64,000 nt of DNA from Clostridia bacterium (GCA_910575245.1 CAJTEN010000023.1:1-64000); one strand, 5' to 3'; positions 18,446 through 27,298 are shown, numbered from the stretch's first letter. Program-made: numbers and translations. Notes: a model not told the origin generated them from the letters alone.

Positions 18446-19093
18446 TCATAGCAGGAGCTCTTCCAGCAAAAGTTCCAGCTCTTCTGCTTCGTCTTTTGAG
18501 AAAACGGGAGATTCCTGCGGGGAATCTTCTTTTTTTTCTTTATGTTCCGGCTGGATCAGCTGCATGTCTGCTTCCGCCTGTTCCAGGCGGTTTGCGAGAT
18601 GGTTTTCCAGGTAGTCCACCAGATTGATATGAAGGATCTTGATTTTGCCCGGTATATCAATCAGAGAGGAAACGGCGAAATAGCAGTACAGTCCGAGAAA
18701 ACTGATAGCATAGAAAGGCGCTATACTGATAAAACTTTCATTATTGATAATGCCTGTACATGCGCCGATGCCGGCGATCAGAACGGACAGCAGCATGAAC
18801 TGGCCGGACAGATGCTTCAGCAGAGACAGAGGAAGGCCGCCGATTTTGATCCTGCTTATGAACTTGTCCACAAAAACGGGAACATTGGAAATCCGCTCAT
18901 TGATCTTACGGCAGCCGGAAAACTTAAGTTTGAGCTGCTGCAGGGCGGGATTGGTAGTAGAGGACATATGTTCCGTTTCCCAGATCAGACGGTGATAAAT
19001 CACTCCTGACGCAATTTGGCATATGATACTTAAAAAAAGAAATACTAGTATTGCAATGATATAATTTTTATGCAGAAAAATTAAATTGAGCAT
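18446..19093 (-). CDS. uncharacterised membrane protein
   Basis: 215 residues from ATG 19093, which has AAAGGTG eight bases upstream on its strand; a GTG three codons earlier overlaps that site. There are four hydrophobic segments: one near the N-terminus (residues 7-33), a pair near 95-115 and 122-145, and a weaker one. The C-terminal 60 residues are highly charged, with runs of Glu and Lys (EHKEKKEDS, EELELLLEELLL) that may form a coiled coil. I do not recognise the family. It is convergent with the GT39-like gene and divergent from the TSCPD gene. A role in the cell envelope is only suggested by membrane location and neighbours. Confidence 0.65.
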   Translation of the reverse strand: MLNLIFLHKNYIIAILVFLFLSIICQIASGVIYHRLIWETEHMSSTTNPALQQLKLKFSGCRKINERISNVPVFVDKFISRIKIGGLPLSLLKHLSGQFMLLSVLIAGIGACTGIINNESFISIAPFYAISFLGLYCYFAVSSLIDIPGKIKILHINLVDYLENHLANRLEQAEADMQLIQPEHKEKKEDSPQESPVFSKDEAEELELLLEELLL

Positions 19094-19323
19094 GTTTGTC
19101 ACACCTTTCGCATTTGAAATCTTTCTTTTTCATAATTAATTATAGTTGAAAAACATGGTCATAAAAGCTGTAATGCATCGACAGATTCGTCATTCTTCCT
19201 ACAGAATGTAACAGTGATATTCTTTAAATAAGCTGACATATTGGCATTCATAGGAAGAATGTGGTAATATTAAGAAAAGTTTAAGATTATGGCTTCGGCT
19301 AAAAGGAAAAGGAGACGATAGAA

Positions 19324-19566
19324 ATGGTTTATGAACCTCAAGGTGTATGTTCTAAGGCGATTGATGTGGAAGTAGAAGAAGGTGTGATCAAGTCGGTGAA
19401 ATTTACGGGCGGATGTAACGGCAATCTGCAGGGAATTTCCAGTCTGGTGGCAGGTATGAAAATAGAGGATGCCATCAGCAGGCTGCGGGGTATCAAGTGT
19501 GGTTTCAAGAATACGTCCTGTCCGGACCAGCTGGCATGCGCATTGCAGGAAATCTTAGACAATTAG
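19324..19566 (+). CDS. TSCPD-domain protein (TIGR03905-like)
   Basis: 80 residues spanning nearly the whole TSCPD domain: FTGGCNGN near residues 28-35, GISSLVAGM, and NTSCPDQLACAL near 62-73. The three cysteines (C32, C59, C65) and C72 could bind zinc. The domain also ends class II ribonucleotide reductases; stand-alone copies are common in Clostridia but have no proven function. AAAGGAGACG precedes ATG 19324, and the gene ends 15 bases before murG. Confidence 0.85.
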   Translation: MVYEPQGVCSKAIDVEVEEGVIKSVKFTGGCNGNLQGISSLVAGMKIEDAISRLRGIKCGFKNTSCPDQLACALQEILDN

Positions 19567-19581
19567 GAGGCTTCTTTCGTC

Positions 19582-20679
19582 ATGAGTAAGAGAATTGTTC
19601 TTACCGGCGGCGGTACTGCCGGACATGTAACGCCCAATATGGCATTAATTCCCAGACTGCGGGAACTGGGGTATGAGATAAGCTATATGGGTTCTTACGA
19701 TGGTATTGAGAAAAGATTAATGGAGGATTTCGACATTCCCTATTATGGCATTGCCACAGGGAAATTCAGAAGATATTTTGATCCCAAGAATTTCTCCGAT
19801 CCCTTCCGTGTGATCAAGGGAGTGCGTGAGGCACGAAAGTACTTGAAAGAAAAGCAGCCGGACGTGGTCTTTTCCAAGGGAGGGTTTGTCAGCGTTCCTG
19901 TGGTTCGGGCCGCTAATACACTGGGAATTCCGTGTATCATACATGAATCGGACATGACCCCCGGCCTTGCGAATAAGCTCTGTATTCCGGTGGCGAAGAA
20001 GGTGTGCTGTAATTTTCCGGAGACATTGCAGCAGCTTCCCGCGAATAAGGCGGTTCTGACGGGTTCCCCCATCAGGAAGGAGCTCTCTTCGGGGAATAAA
20101 GAAGCGGCCTACCGGCTGTGCGGATTCGATGCCTCTAAACCGGTCATCATGGTGGTAGGCGGCAGCCAGGGATCGGCAGCCATCAATCAGGCAGTCCGGG
20201 ACGTGCTTCCGGAACTTCTGAAAGATTTCCAGGTGGTGCATCTGTGCGGTAAGGAGAAGATGGATAACCTTCTGCTCACGACTCCCGGCTATAAGCAGTT
20301 TGAGTATATCAAGTCCGAGATGAAGGATCTGTTCGCCATGGCGGATATGGTGATTTCCCGGGCAGGTGCGAACGCGATCAGTGAGCTGCTTTCTCTGAAG
20401 AAACCGAATATTCTGATTCCGTTGCCCTCCTCCAGCAGCAGAGGAGACCAGCTGCTGAATGCCAAGTCTTTTGAGTCGCAGGGTTTCAGTATTGTGATCG
20501 ATGAAGACGATCTGACGAATAAGCTGCTGCTTGAAAAAGTGCAGGAGTTATACTTTAACAGAAAAACGTATGTGGACGCAATGCGCAAGAGCAGCCAGCG
20601 GGATGCCATCGGGGCGATCATCGGCTTGATTGAGGATGCAGTAAATGAGAAGCAAAGAAAAGATGGTAATCGGACGTAA
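19582..20679 (+). CDS. murG: MurG, lipid II-forming GlcNAc transferase
   Basis: 365 residues of a GT28, GT-B fold enzyme: GGGTAGHVTPN at residues 8-18 binds the acceptor diphosphate, and the C-terminal half holds VVGGSQGSAAIN near 191-202, SRAGANAISELL near 257-268 and the donor uridine site PLPSSSSRGDQ. It adds GlcNAc from UDP-GlcNAc to lipid I at the inner membrane face to make lipid II for peptidoglycan. TTAGGAGG lies just before ATG 19582. It sits outside any division/cell-wall gene cluster, so it may be a second copy or the lone copy in this lineage. Confidence 0.92.
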   Translation: MSKRIVLTGGGTAGHVTPNMALIPRLRELGYEISYMGSYDGIEKRLMEDFDIPYYGIATGKFRRYFDPKNFSDPFRVIKGVREARKYLKEKQPDVVFSKGGFVSVPVVRAANTLGIPCIIHESDMTPGLANKLCIPVAKKVCCNFPETLQQLPANKAVLTGSPIRKELSSGNKEAAYRLCGFDASKPVIMVVGGSQGSAAINQAVRDVLPELLKDFQVVHLCGKEKMDNLLLTTPGYKQFEYIKSEMKDLFAMADMVISRAGANAISELLSLKKPNILIPLPSSSSRGDQLLNAKSFESQGFSIVIDEDDLTNKLLLEKVQELYFNRKTYVDAMRKSSQRDAIGAIIGLIEDAVNEKQRKDGNRT

Positions 20680-21017
20680 CGGAAAAGCCGAAGAATGAAC
20701 TGTTGTTACTATTTACGGCCCAGCCGCTCATAGTAACATGATGCACACAAAATGCTCCATAGTCGCATTTTGGCGCTCCCCAACTCGGATTTTCTGTGAC
20801 TTCCGCTTTGCTCCATTCACAAAAAACACCTCGCGGTATATCAGCCGTGAATAGTAACGAACTGTTACAATCAGGCCGGAACAGGCCACGATATAACTTG
20901 AAAAAGGATATTTGCAATGCTACACTGATACTGAGAAAGCAATAACGTGCCGTGGGGTTTTCCGGCACATAATAAAAAAGTAAAGGCAGCGGCGTCTGCC
21001 GGAAAAGGAGAAGAACG
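20680..21017. other. spacer with a 154-bp inverted-repeat element and pgi promoter
   Basis: GTTACTATTTACGGC at 20705-20719 is matched, with one mismatch, by its reverse complement at 20844-20858, bounding a 154-bp element. Inside, AAAATGC and GCATTTT form another stem around 20749-20776. After it comes a promoter (20898-20926) and a small GTGCCG/CGGCAC hairpin at 20947-20968 in the leader of the isomerase gene. No coding region is evident. Confidence 0.55.
20898..20926 (+). promoter_or_regulatory. sigma-A type promoter before pgi
   Basis: TTGAAA (20898-20903), 17-base spacer, TACACT (20921-20926). It lies 92 bases before the isomerase ATG with no other gene between, so it is the probable main promoter for that gene. 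Confidence 0.6.
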
Positions 21018-22364
21018 ATGAGCAAAGTTACATTTGATTATTCCAAAGCAGCTTCTTTCATCGGAGAGAATGAAGTAGAATCCATGAAGAAACTGGCACT
21101 GGATGCGAAGGAAGTACTTGTAAAAAGGACAGGTGCGGGAAATGATTTCCTGGGATGGATTGACCTGCCGGTTAACTATGACAAGGAAGAGTTTGCGAGG
21201 ATCAAACAGGCGGCAGCTAAGATTCAGAGTGATTCCGAAGTGCTGGTGGTGATTGGTATCGGCGGTTCCTACTTGGGTGCCAGGGCAGCGATCGAGTTCT
21301 TACGTCACAGCTTCTATAATATAGTTGACAAATCGGTGAGAAAGACTCCTGAGATCTATTTCGTAGGAAATTCCATTAGTTCTACTTATATTAAGCATCT
21401 GGTTGATGTCATCGGCGACAGGGATTTCTCGATCAATATGATCTCCAAGTCCGGTACGACCACAGAGCCTGCCATCGCATTCCGTGTATTCAAGGAAATG
21501 GCAGAGAAGAAGTATGGTAAGGAAGGCGCCGCCAAGAGAATCTATGCCACCACGGACAAGGCGAGAGGATCCCTTAAGAATCTTGCCAACGAAGAGGGAT
21601 ATGAAAGCTTCGTAGTCCCGGATGATGTGGGCGGACGTTTCTCCGTACTGACAGCGGTAGGTCTGCTGCCGATCGCGGTATCCGGTGCGGATATTGATAA
21701 ATTGATGGAAGGCGCTGCAGAAGGCAGGAAGATGGCATTGGAGGCTCCTTTCGAGGAGAACGATGCTGTAAAATATGCGGCGCTCCGCAATATCCTGCTT
21801 CGCAAGGGCAAGGTGATTGAGATTCTGGCGAATTATGAGCCCAGTGCACATTATGTATCCGAGTGGTGGAAGCAGCTGTACGGTGAGTCTGAAGGGAAGG
21901 ATCAGAAGGGCATTTTCCCGGCAAGCGTTGATCTGACCACAGACCTGCACTCCATGGGACAGTTCATTCAGGACGGTTCCAGGACAATGTTCGAGACGGT
22001 TCTCAACATTGAGACAAGCAGAGAGGAGATTATCATTGGTGAGGAGCCGGTGGATCTGGATGGTCTTAACTATCTGGCAGGCAAGAATGTGGACTTCGTT
22101 AACAAGAGCGCTATGAACGGAACGATTCTGGCGCATACGGATGGACATGTTCCGAACTTCATGGTTAATGTACCGGAAGCCAATGAATTCTATCTGGGCG
22201 AGCTGTTCTATTTCTTCGAGTTTGCCTGTGGCGTAAGCGGCTATCTTCTCGGTGTGAATCCCTTTAATCAGCCGGGCGTGGAAAGCTACAAGAAGAATAT
22301 GTTTGCACTTCTGGGCAAACCGGGATATGAGGCACAGAGAGAGGAACTGCTGAAGAGACTGTAA
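21018..22364 (+). CDS. pgi: glucose-6-phosphate isomerase
   Basis: 448 residues, the length of Firmicute Pgi. It interconverts glucose 6-phosphate and fructose 6-phosphate in glycolysis. Phosphate-binding and catalytic segments are present: VIGIGGSYLGARAA near residues 76-89, SKSGTTTEPAIAFR near 142-155, GGRFSVLTAVGLLP near 204-217 and the active-site HSMGQFIQ near 311-318. It ends with the conserved NPFNQPGVESYKKN helix. AAAAGGAGAAG precedes ATG 21018. It is likely transcribed alone from the promoter at 20898. Confidence 0.97.
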   Translation: MSKVTFDYSKAASFIGENEVESMKKLALDAKEVLVKRTGAGNDFLGWIDLPVNYDKEEFARIKQAAAKIQSDSEVLVVIGIGGSYLGARAAIEFLRHSFYNIVDKSVRKTPEIYFVGNSISSTYIKHLVDVIGDRDFSINMISKSGTTTEPAIAFRVFKEMAEKKYGKEGAAKRIYATTDKARGSLKNLANEEGYESFVVPDDVGGRFSVLTAVGLLPIAVSGADIDKLMEGAAEGRKMALEAPFEENDAVKYAALRNILLRKGKVIEILANYEPSAHYVSEWWKQLYGESEGKDQKGIFPASVDLTTDLHSMGQFIQDGSRTMFETVLNIETSREEIIIGEEPVDLDGLNYLAGKNVDFVNKSAMNGTILAHTDGHVPNFMVNVPEANEFYLGELFYFFEFACGVSGYLLGVNPFNQPGVESYKKNMFALLGKPGYEAQREELLKRL

Positions 22365-22476
22365 AAGAACGAAGAAGATTTTGGCATTCTGATACTTGTA
22401 TCCACTTTTCATAGGGCGTATATATCAGGAAAGACGTTGGCATGTCGGAACTGACATGCACACAAGGATAAGAGTA

Positions 22477-22559
22477 AGGAACTGTCCATTAATAACTTGT
22501 GCATTTGGCTTGTCTAAATCCGTACAGTCTGCACAAGTTATTTTCGGACACTTCCTAAG
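22477..22559. repeat. long palindromic element after pgi
   Basis: AATAACTTGTGCA at 22491-22503 pairs perfectly with TGCACAAGTTATT at 22530-22542. The pairing extends outward with GTCC/GGAC and AGGA/TCCT to span about 83 bases. TTTT follows the inner arm, so it could end pgi transcription. The length and symmetry also suit a small non-autonomous mobile element. Only one copy is seen here. Confidence 0.6.
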
Positions 22560-22604
22560 AGCAGACGGCGTAATATCTGTAGCAGAAACGCCATCTGCTC
22601 TTTT
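22557..22604 (+). terminator. intrinsic terminator
   Basis: AAGAGCAGACGGCGT pairs with ACGCCATCTGCTCTT (one mismatch) and is followed by TTTT. It ends transcription from pgi before the GH3 gene begins at 22647. Confidence 0.75.
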
Positions 22605-22646
22605 CATAAAATCCAGGAATTATAATAACAAAGGAGACGAAAGCTT

Positions 22647-24905
22647 ATGAACCAAAAATGGACAAAGACGGAACAGGACGGATACACTTTAATTGAGAAT
22701 GCAGACGGGCAGACTCTGGGTGTCGCTGCTGACAGCAGAGTAAAGATCCTGACAGTGGATGGCTATGCATTTAAGGATTTCCTTGGAACCGGTGAACTGG
22801 TGCCGTATGAGGACTGGAGATTATCTTATGAGGAGCGTGCGAAAGATCTGGCAGAGAGAATATCCATAGAGGATATTGCGGGTTTAATGCTGTACAGCAA
22901 GCATCAGCTTATTCCGGCGAAGGGTTCCAATACGGCTGCATTAGGGGGAACCTATGGCGGGAAAAGCTATGAGGAGAGCGGTGCGGATCCCTGGGAACTG
23001 ACGGATCAGCAGAAGGAATTTATTGTAAAGGATAAAGTACGCCACGTCCTGATTATGGGGCTGGAGAGTACTGAGGCGGCGGTACGATGGAACAATAAGC
23101 TGCAGGCACTGGCGGAAAACTCTGGCTTCGGTATTCCGGCCAACAACAGTTCGGATCCGCGGCATGGGGCAGGCTCCACGGCGGAATACATGGGTGTGAC
23201 CGGAGAACCGATCTCCAAGTGGGCCAACGGGATAGGGCTTTCCGCTTCTTTTGACCCGGAACAGGTAAGAGAGTTCGGAGAGATTGCTTCTGCGGAATAC
23301 CGAGCTTTGGGGATTGCTACGGCGCTTTCACCTCAGATCGATCTGGCTACGGAGCCGAGATGGATGCGGTTTGCGGACACCTTCGGAGAGCATACGCAAA
23401 TGACGATCGACATGACTAAGGCTTACTGCGACGGTTTTCAGACAACCCAAGGCAGCGAAACCGGCTGGGGAAAAGACAGTGTCAACACGATGGTTAAGCA
23501 CTTCCCGGGCGGCGGTACCTGTGAAGGCGGAAGAGATGCGCATTATGCCTATGGAAAATACGCAGTCTATCCGGGCGGGAATGAAAAGGAACATTTAAAG
23601 CCCTTCACGGAAGGCGCTTTTTCGCTGGATGGCAGGACCGGCAAAGCCAGTGCGGTAATGCCTTACTATACGATTTCTTACGGTTTGGATCGTAAATACG
23701 GGGAAAATGTGGGCAATTCTTTCAACAAATATCTGATTCAGGATCTGCTCCGGGAAGAACTGGGATATGAGGGTGTGGTATGCACGGACTGGGGTATCAC
23801 GCATGATATCGGAAAGGCGGAAGAGGTCTTTGCCGGAAAGTGCTGGGGTGTGGAGCGGCTGACGGAAACGCAGCGGCACTTTAAAGCGCTGGAAGCAGGT
23901 GTGGACCAGTTTGGCGGAAACAATGATGTGGCGCCGGTAATGGAAGCTTATCAAATGCTGTGTGAGAAATACGGAAAAGAAGCGACAGATGCCCGTTTCA
24001 GACGATCCGCCTACCGTCTGCTTCTGAATATCTTCCGGACGGGACTGTTTGAGAATCCGTATCTGGATCTGGAAAACTCACTGAATATAGTTGGGTGTAA
24101 GGAGTTCGTGGAAAAAGGATATCAGTCTCAGCTGAAGTCGGTAACGCTGTTAAAAAATAAAAATCAAGTGCTTCCACTGAAAGAGGGCATTAAGGTTTAT
24201 GTTCCCGACAGATTCATAAAATCTTATCTGAACTTTATGAGTGTGCCTACAGGAGACCGGACGGTTACTCCTGCCGGGAAGCAGGCGGCATCAGCATATT
24301 TCGAGATTGTTGATACACCGGAGCAGGCCGATGCGGCATTATGCTTCGTGGAATCTCCGATTTCCGTCGGATATGACCCGGAAGACCGCAAAGCAGGCGG
24401 AAACGGGTACGTGCCGGTCACGTTGCAGTACCGGCCTTATCAGGCGGTGTCCGCAAGACAGCCCAGCCTGGCAGGGGGTGATCCGCTGGAGGAATCTGCG
24501 GACCGCAGCTATCGCGGCAAGTGGAACAGGGCAGCCAATGAAGCAGACCTGGACGTTGTGGAGGAAATGAGAAAGCGGATGGGCAGCAAGCCTGTGATCA
24601 CGGTAGTCGCGCTGAAAAATCCCACGGTACTGGCTGAACTGGAGCCTTGTTCGGATGCCCTGCTTGTGGAATACGGTGTAAGCCCGCAGGCGGTTTTGGA
24701 TGTTATAACCGGAAGATTTACACCCGAAGGACTGCTTCCTGTACAGATGCCGGCTGACATGGAAGCGGTGGAGAAGCAGAAAGAAGATGTGGCGTTTGAT
24801 ATGGAGTGCTATCAGGATGGGGAAGGCCATACATATGATTTTGGATTCGGAATGAATTTCGAAGGTGTGATAGCAGATGAGAGAATCCGCAGATACCACA
24901 AATAG
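22647..24905 (+). CDS. glycoside hydrolase family 3 protein
   Basis: 752 residues without a signal peptide, so cytoplasmic. The N-terminal TIM barrel carries KHFPGGG near residue 288 and the nucleophile D381 in VCTDWG; the C-terminal alpha/beta sandwich follows (KSVTLLKNKNQVLPL near 497). GH3 enzymes here usually release beta-linked glucose or xylose from short oligosaccharides. It lacks a clear fibronectin-III tail, which the second GH3 of the window has. ACAAAGGAGACG lies before ATG 22647. No transporter gene adjoins it, and its own terminator lies upstream, so it is a single-gene unit. Confidence 0.9.
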   Translation: MNQKWTKTEQDGYTLIENADGQTLGVAADSRVKILTVDGYAFKDFLGTGELVPYEDWRLSYEERAKDLAERISIEDIAGLMLYSKHQLIPAKGSNTAALGGTYGGKSYEESGADPWELTDQQKEFIVKDKVRHVLIMGLESTEAAVRWNNKLQALAENSGFGIPANNSSDPRHGAGSTAEYMGVTGEPISKWANGIGLSASFDPEQVREFGEIASAEYRALGIATALSPQIDLATEPRWMRFADTFGEHTQMTIDMTKAYCDGFQTTQGSETGWGKDSVNTMVKHFPGGGTCEGGRDAHYAYGKYAVYPGGNEKEHLKPFTEGAFSLDGRTGKASAVMPYYTISYGLDRKYGENVGNSFNKYLIQDLLREELGYEGVVCTDWGITHDIGKAEEVFAGKCWGVERLTETQRHFKALEAGVDQFGGNNDVAPVMEAYQMLCEKYGKEATDARFRRSAYRLLLNIFRTGLFENPYLDLENSLNIVGCKEFVEKGYQSQLKSVTLLKNKNQVLPLKEGIKVYVPDRFIKSYLNFMSVPTGDRTVTPAGKQAASAYFEIVDTPEQADAALCFVESPISVGYDPEDRKAGGNGYVPVTLQYRPYQAVSARQPSLAGGDPLEESADRSYRGKWNRAANEADLDVVEEMRKRMGSKPVITVVALKNPTVLAELEPCSDALLVEYGVSPQAVLDVITGRFTPEGLLPVQMPADMEAVEKQKEDVAFDMECYQDGEGHTYDFGFGMNFEGVIADERIRRYHK

Positions 24906-25283
24906 ATGATTTTATGCAAGGGGCCGGATACTTTTGTTTCCGGCTCTTGCCAGCCTATAATACATACTAATCCTCCTTCATTTCTTCCCAATATTTTTCT
25001 CCTTCTTCAGAGATACTGTTAATGCTAAATAATACTCTGTAACAGTTCAGCCTTCAATGTCATTTAGTTAAGTCCATACACAGCGTCTGATAGGATAGGA
25101 TTCTCCTTAGGGCCATTGGAAAACGCCGGTACTTAATGAGGTTTTTCACGAATTTAGTACCGCTGCGTTTGGAACTGAGCGAAAGCGCGTCCTTAGGAGA
25201 TTCCTATCCTGTCAGGCGCGTCCGGCTTAACTTAATGACATTGGTTCAGCCTTTCGGCTTCCATGTTACGGAACATGTCCATT
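24906..25283. other. gene-free spacer largely filled by repeats
   Basis: The 378 bases hold the first copy of a 187-bp imperfect palindrome (25056-25242) and, directly after it, the TTCAGCC repeat (25245-25289). A GC-rich hairpin GGCCGGAT/CCGGCTC around 24921-24948 follows the GH3 stop and may be its terminator. No gene is seen. Confidence 0.6.
25056..25242. repeat. 187-bp imperfect palindrome, copy 1
   Basis: It runs from AATGTC to GACATT. Outer arms pair over about 50 bases (AGTTAAG/CTTAACTT, GATAGGATTCTCCT/AGGAGATTCCTATC), with inner hairpins CGGTACT...AGTACCG and CGCT...AGCG. The second copy, the same length and about 93% identical by eye, lies at 48805-48991. Both are preceded by ACAGTTCAG and followed by GGTTCAG. 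No reading frame is shared. It could be a MITE or a structured RNA. Confidence 0.8.
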
Positions 25284-25682
25284 TCAAGTCGCCTGCGGCG
25301 AGCAGGATATGTCTTCATTTTTGTGAAGAGAATCGACGAAAGGGGATGATTCTTTTTTCTTGTTTTGACGTATAAAGATTTTCCCTTGTTCTAAATAAAA
25401 TTCTTTCTGGTCATCAGTCAGAGAACGAAAGATATGGACCAGCAGTTCTTCGTTGTGAGATAGTTTAAGCTCATGAGGATGATTCAGTAAAAAATCAGTA
25501 GTCACGTCGAAATAATTGGCAATCCGTATCAGCGTATTGTAATCAGGTTCCCGAATACCCTGAATATAGTTGCTTAATGCTGAAGGCGACATATCAAGGG
25601 ATTCTGCTAATTGTCTCTGGGATAAATTGTGCTGTTCCAGCAATTCTTTTAGAATTTCACCAAATTTCATATTTATGACCAT
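25284..25682 (-). CDS. XRE family transcriptional regulator
   Basis: 132 residues: a Cro/CI helix-turn-helix in the first 65 (LSQRQLAESLDMSPSALSNYIQGIREPDYNTLIRIANYF), then an alpha-helical tail with a DDQKEFYLEQGK segment. The second half lacks a known effector domain. The last ten codons run into the end of the TTCAGCC repeat, so the native C-terminus may have been altered. Two ATGs are possible (25682 and 25670); the first has GAGAGAGG about four bases upstream, and the second about sixteen. It is divergent from the gene at 25856. Confidence 0.75.
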   Translation of the reverse strand: MVINMKFGEILKELLEQHNLSQRQLAESLDMSPSALSNYIQGIREPDYNTLIRIANYFDVTTDFLLNHPHELKLSHNEELLVHIFRSLTDDQKEFYLEQGKIFIRQNKKKESSPFVDSLHKNEDISCSPQAT

Positions 25683-25855
25683 GCCTCTCTCTGCCTGTAA
25701 GTTTACTTCTTTCTTATATTACCGATGCATAATCGATATTTGAGCTTAATACACGATTTGAATTGACAGATCACATTACGTGTTTTAGAATCAAAAGGAC
25801 GAAGGCAAAAGAAGAAACTGGGAAACGGGACTCCAGGATCCGTGGAGATGTCAGG

Positions 25856-26275
25856 ATGGATAATCTAAGTATGTCCTTTAGGCTCAAAAATATTGTATTT
25901 GAGAAGGACTATTTAAAATTAACAGACAGTAAGGAAGGCAAGTATCAGATTTCCTACGAGGAACTTGTTTTCGTTTACTTAGAAGCTTACAGTGCAGAAT
26001 CCGGCGAAAAAAGCAGACTAATAAGACCTGCTCTGGAAGATATCACGGAAGATATGGACGGAGAGCTGGTTATGCTGGATTGCAGACACTGCCGGTGGAA
26101 GCTGAAAACCGATCTGTCGGGGAAGAAAGCCGGGGCGATTATGATAGAGCTGGGAATCCATGCGCCTTACATATTATTGGGTAGTCAGGCATGGCTTGAT
26201 GAAAACGAAGAAGATGATTTTGATCAGGCTAAGAAGATGGTGCAGATTATGCGAAAATGTGAAAGTGCAACATAA
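25856..26275 (+). CDS. uncharacterised protein
   Basis: 139 residues from ATG 25856 (MDNLSMSFRLKN); upstream codons from a TTG at 25763 do not look conserved. The sequence alternates short beta-like stretches (FRLKNIVFEKDYLKL, YEELVFVYLEAY) with a charged loop, then LDCRHCRWKL and an acidic end (ENEEDDFDQAKK). C-x-x-C in CRHC may be structural. I do not recognise the family. It lies between an XRE regulator and the iron-regulated genes, and ends 100 bases before the Fur-like gene's operator. Confidence 0.6.
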   Translation: MDNLSMSFRLKNIVFEKDYLKLTDSKEGKYQISYEELVFVYLEAYSAESGEKSRLIRPALEDITEDMDGELVMLDCRHCRWKLKTDLSGKKAGAIMIELGIHAPYILLGSQAWLDENEEDDFDQAKKMVQIMRKCESAT

Positions 26276-26345
26276 TGATAACGGTAATGGAAGCCGAATT
26301 GGTATAGTTGCTTATTGCGAAAAATTCTCAATATCAAAAAAAGTC

Positions 26346-26406
26346 TTGACATAAAGGTTAGCGAGTGCTAACCTTTATGCATAGAATGTAGTTAGAGGAT
26401 GCTAAC
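26346..26406 (+). promoter_or_regulatory. promoter with two palindromic operators before Fur-like gene
   Basis: TTGACA (26346-26351) is directly followed by a perfect palindrome with 12-base arms and GAGT spacer (26351-26378; core GGTTAGC/GCTAACC). A second site, GTTAG-AGGAT-GCTAAC, lies at 26391-26406. Both share the word GCTAAC. Their position on the promoter suits repression of the Fur-like gene and the feo genes behind it, by that protein or another metal sensor. No clear -10 at the usual spacing is visible. Confidence 0.65.
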
Positions 26407-26444
26407 CATAAGGGACCGATTATCGAAGATTACGGGAAGGAGCT

Positions 26445-26924
26445 GTGAAGACTGTGGGGAAAACAGGAAGGCCGGATAAGGGTGTATATTACCGCGCCAC
26501 AAGGCAGAAAGAATATATTCTGTCTAAACTGCGGGAACGCGGGCTGAGGATCACCAATCAGCGGCGGCTTATCATTGATTGCATTCTGGAAAATGAGTTC
26601 AGCTGTTGTAAAGAAATATACTGTCAGGTGAGCAAGATGGATTCATCCATTGGCATTGCAACGGTATATCGAATGGTCAACACATTGGAGGAAATCGGGG
26701 CAATCAACCGCAAGAGTATGTATCATGTATGTTTTGAAGAAGAACTCGCGGTAGTACATAGCTGTATGGTAAGGTTTGATGACAGGACGCAGTTAAATTT
26801 GAATGCCGAGGAATGGAACCGAATCGTGAAGGTCGGGCTTGAAACATGTGGATATCTGGATAACAGAAATGTGGAACTGGTGGAACTTAGGGAGTGCAAT
26901 GACGGTGTTGCGGCAGCGATATGA
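26445..26924 (+). CDS. Fur family regulator lacking the usual metal ligands
   Basis: 159 residues from GTG 26445 with GGGAAGGAGC upstream. The winged helix is typical of Fur (GLRITNQRRLIIDCIL, then IGIATVYRMVNTLEEIGAI). In the C-terminal half the HxHH-IC-C and C-x-x-C metal sites are gone; only scattered His and Cys remain (MYHVCFEEE, VVHSCMVRF, LETCGY). The N-terminal half has a CC and a further Cys (FSCCKEIYC). It precedes two feoA genes and feoB, and its own promoter holds two palindromic sites. It may sense iron through other residues or respond to redox; that is inference. Confidence 0.8.
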   Translation: MKTVGKTGRPDKGVYYRATRQKEYILSKLRERGLRITNQRRLIIDCILENEFSCCKEIYCQVSKMDSSIGIATVYRMVNTLEEIGAINRKSMYHVCFEEELAVVHSCMVRFDDRTQLNLNAEEWNRIVKVGLETCGYLDNRNVELVELRECNDGVAAAI

Positions 26925-27017
26925 AAGAACGGGTGAATTGCAAGGCGGCCTGGGATGGCCGGATGCACGTAATAAAGAAGGCGAAGGCTGTACCGTTGTT
27001 AAAAAGGAGATGAGAGA

Positions 27018-27227
27018 ATGCCATTAACATTTGCAAAAGAAGGAGAACCTGCTTCTATTAAAAAGGTCGGAGGAAAAGAAGATACAAGACAATTTCTGGA
27101 AAAACTGGGCTTTGTGGCAGGTGCGGCTGTGACGGTCATTTCTACGGTGGGAGGAAATGTGATCGTCAATATTAAGGATTCCAGAATTGCTATCGGAAAG
27201 GATATGGCCAGCCGGATTATTGTGTAA
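27018..27227 (+). CDS. feoA: FeoA family protein, first copy
   Basis: 69 residues of a single SH3-like FeoA domain (GKEDTRQFLEKLGFVAGAAVTVIS, then VIVNIKDSRIAIGKDMASRIIV). FeoA is a small cytoplasmic protein that assists ferrous uptake by FeoB. AAAAAGGAGATGAG precedes ATG 27018. It lies between the Fur-like gene and a structured leader for the second feoA, which suggests it can be expressed with the regulator and separately from feoA2-feoB. Confidence 0.9.
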   Translation: MPLTFAKEGEPASIKKVGGKEDTRQFLEKLGFVAGAAVTVISTVGGNVIVNIKDSRIAIGKDMASRIIV

Positions 27228-27298
27228 AGTGATATATAATAGAAGAGAGTGCTAAAGAGACCGTATATTTATTTATGCAAACGGGTTTAGCCCGTTTC

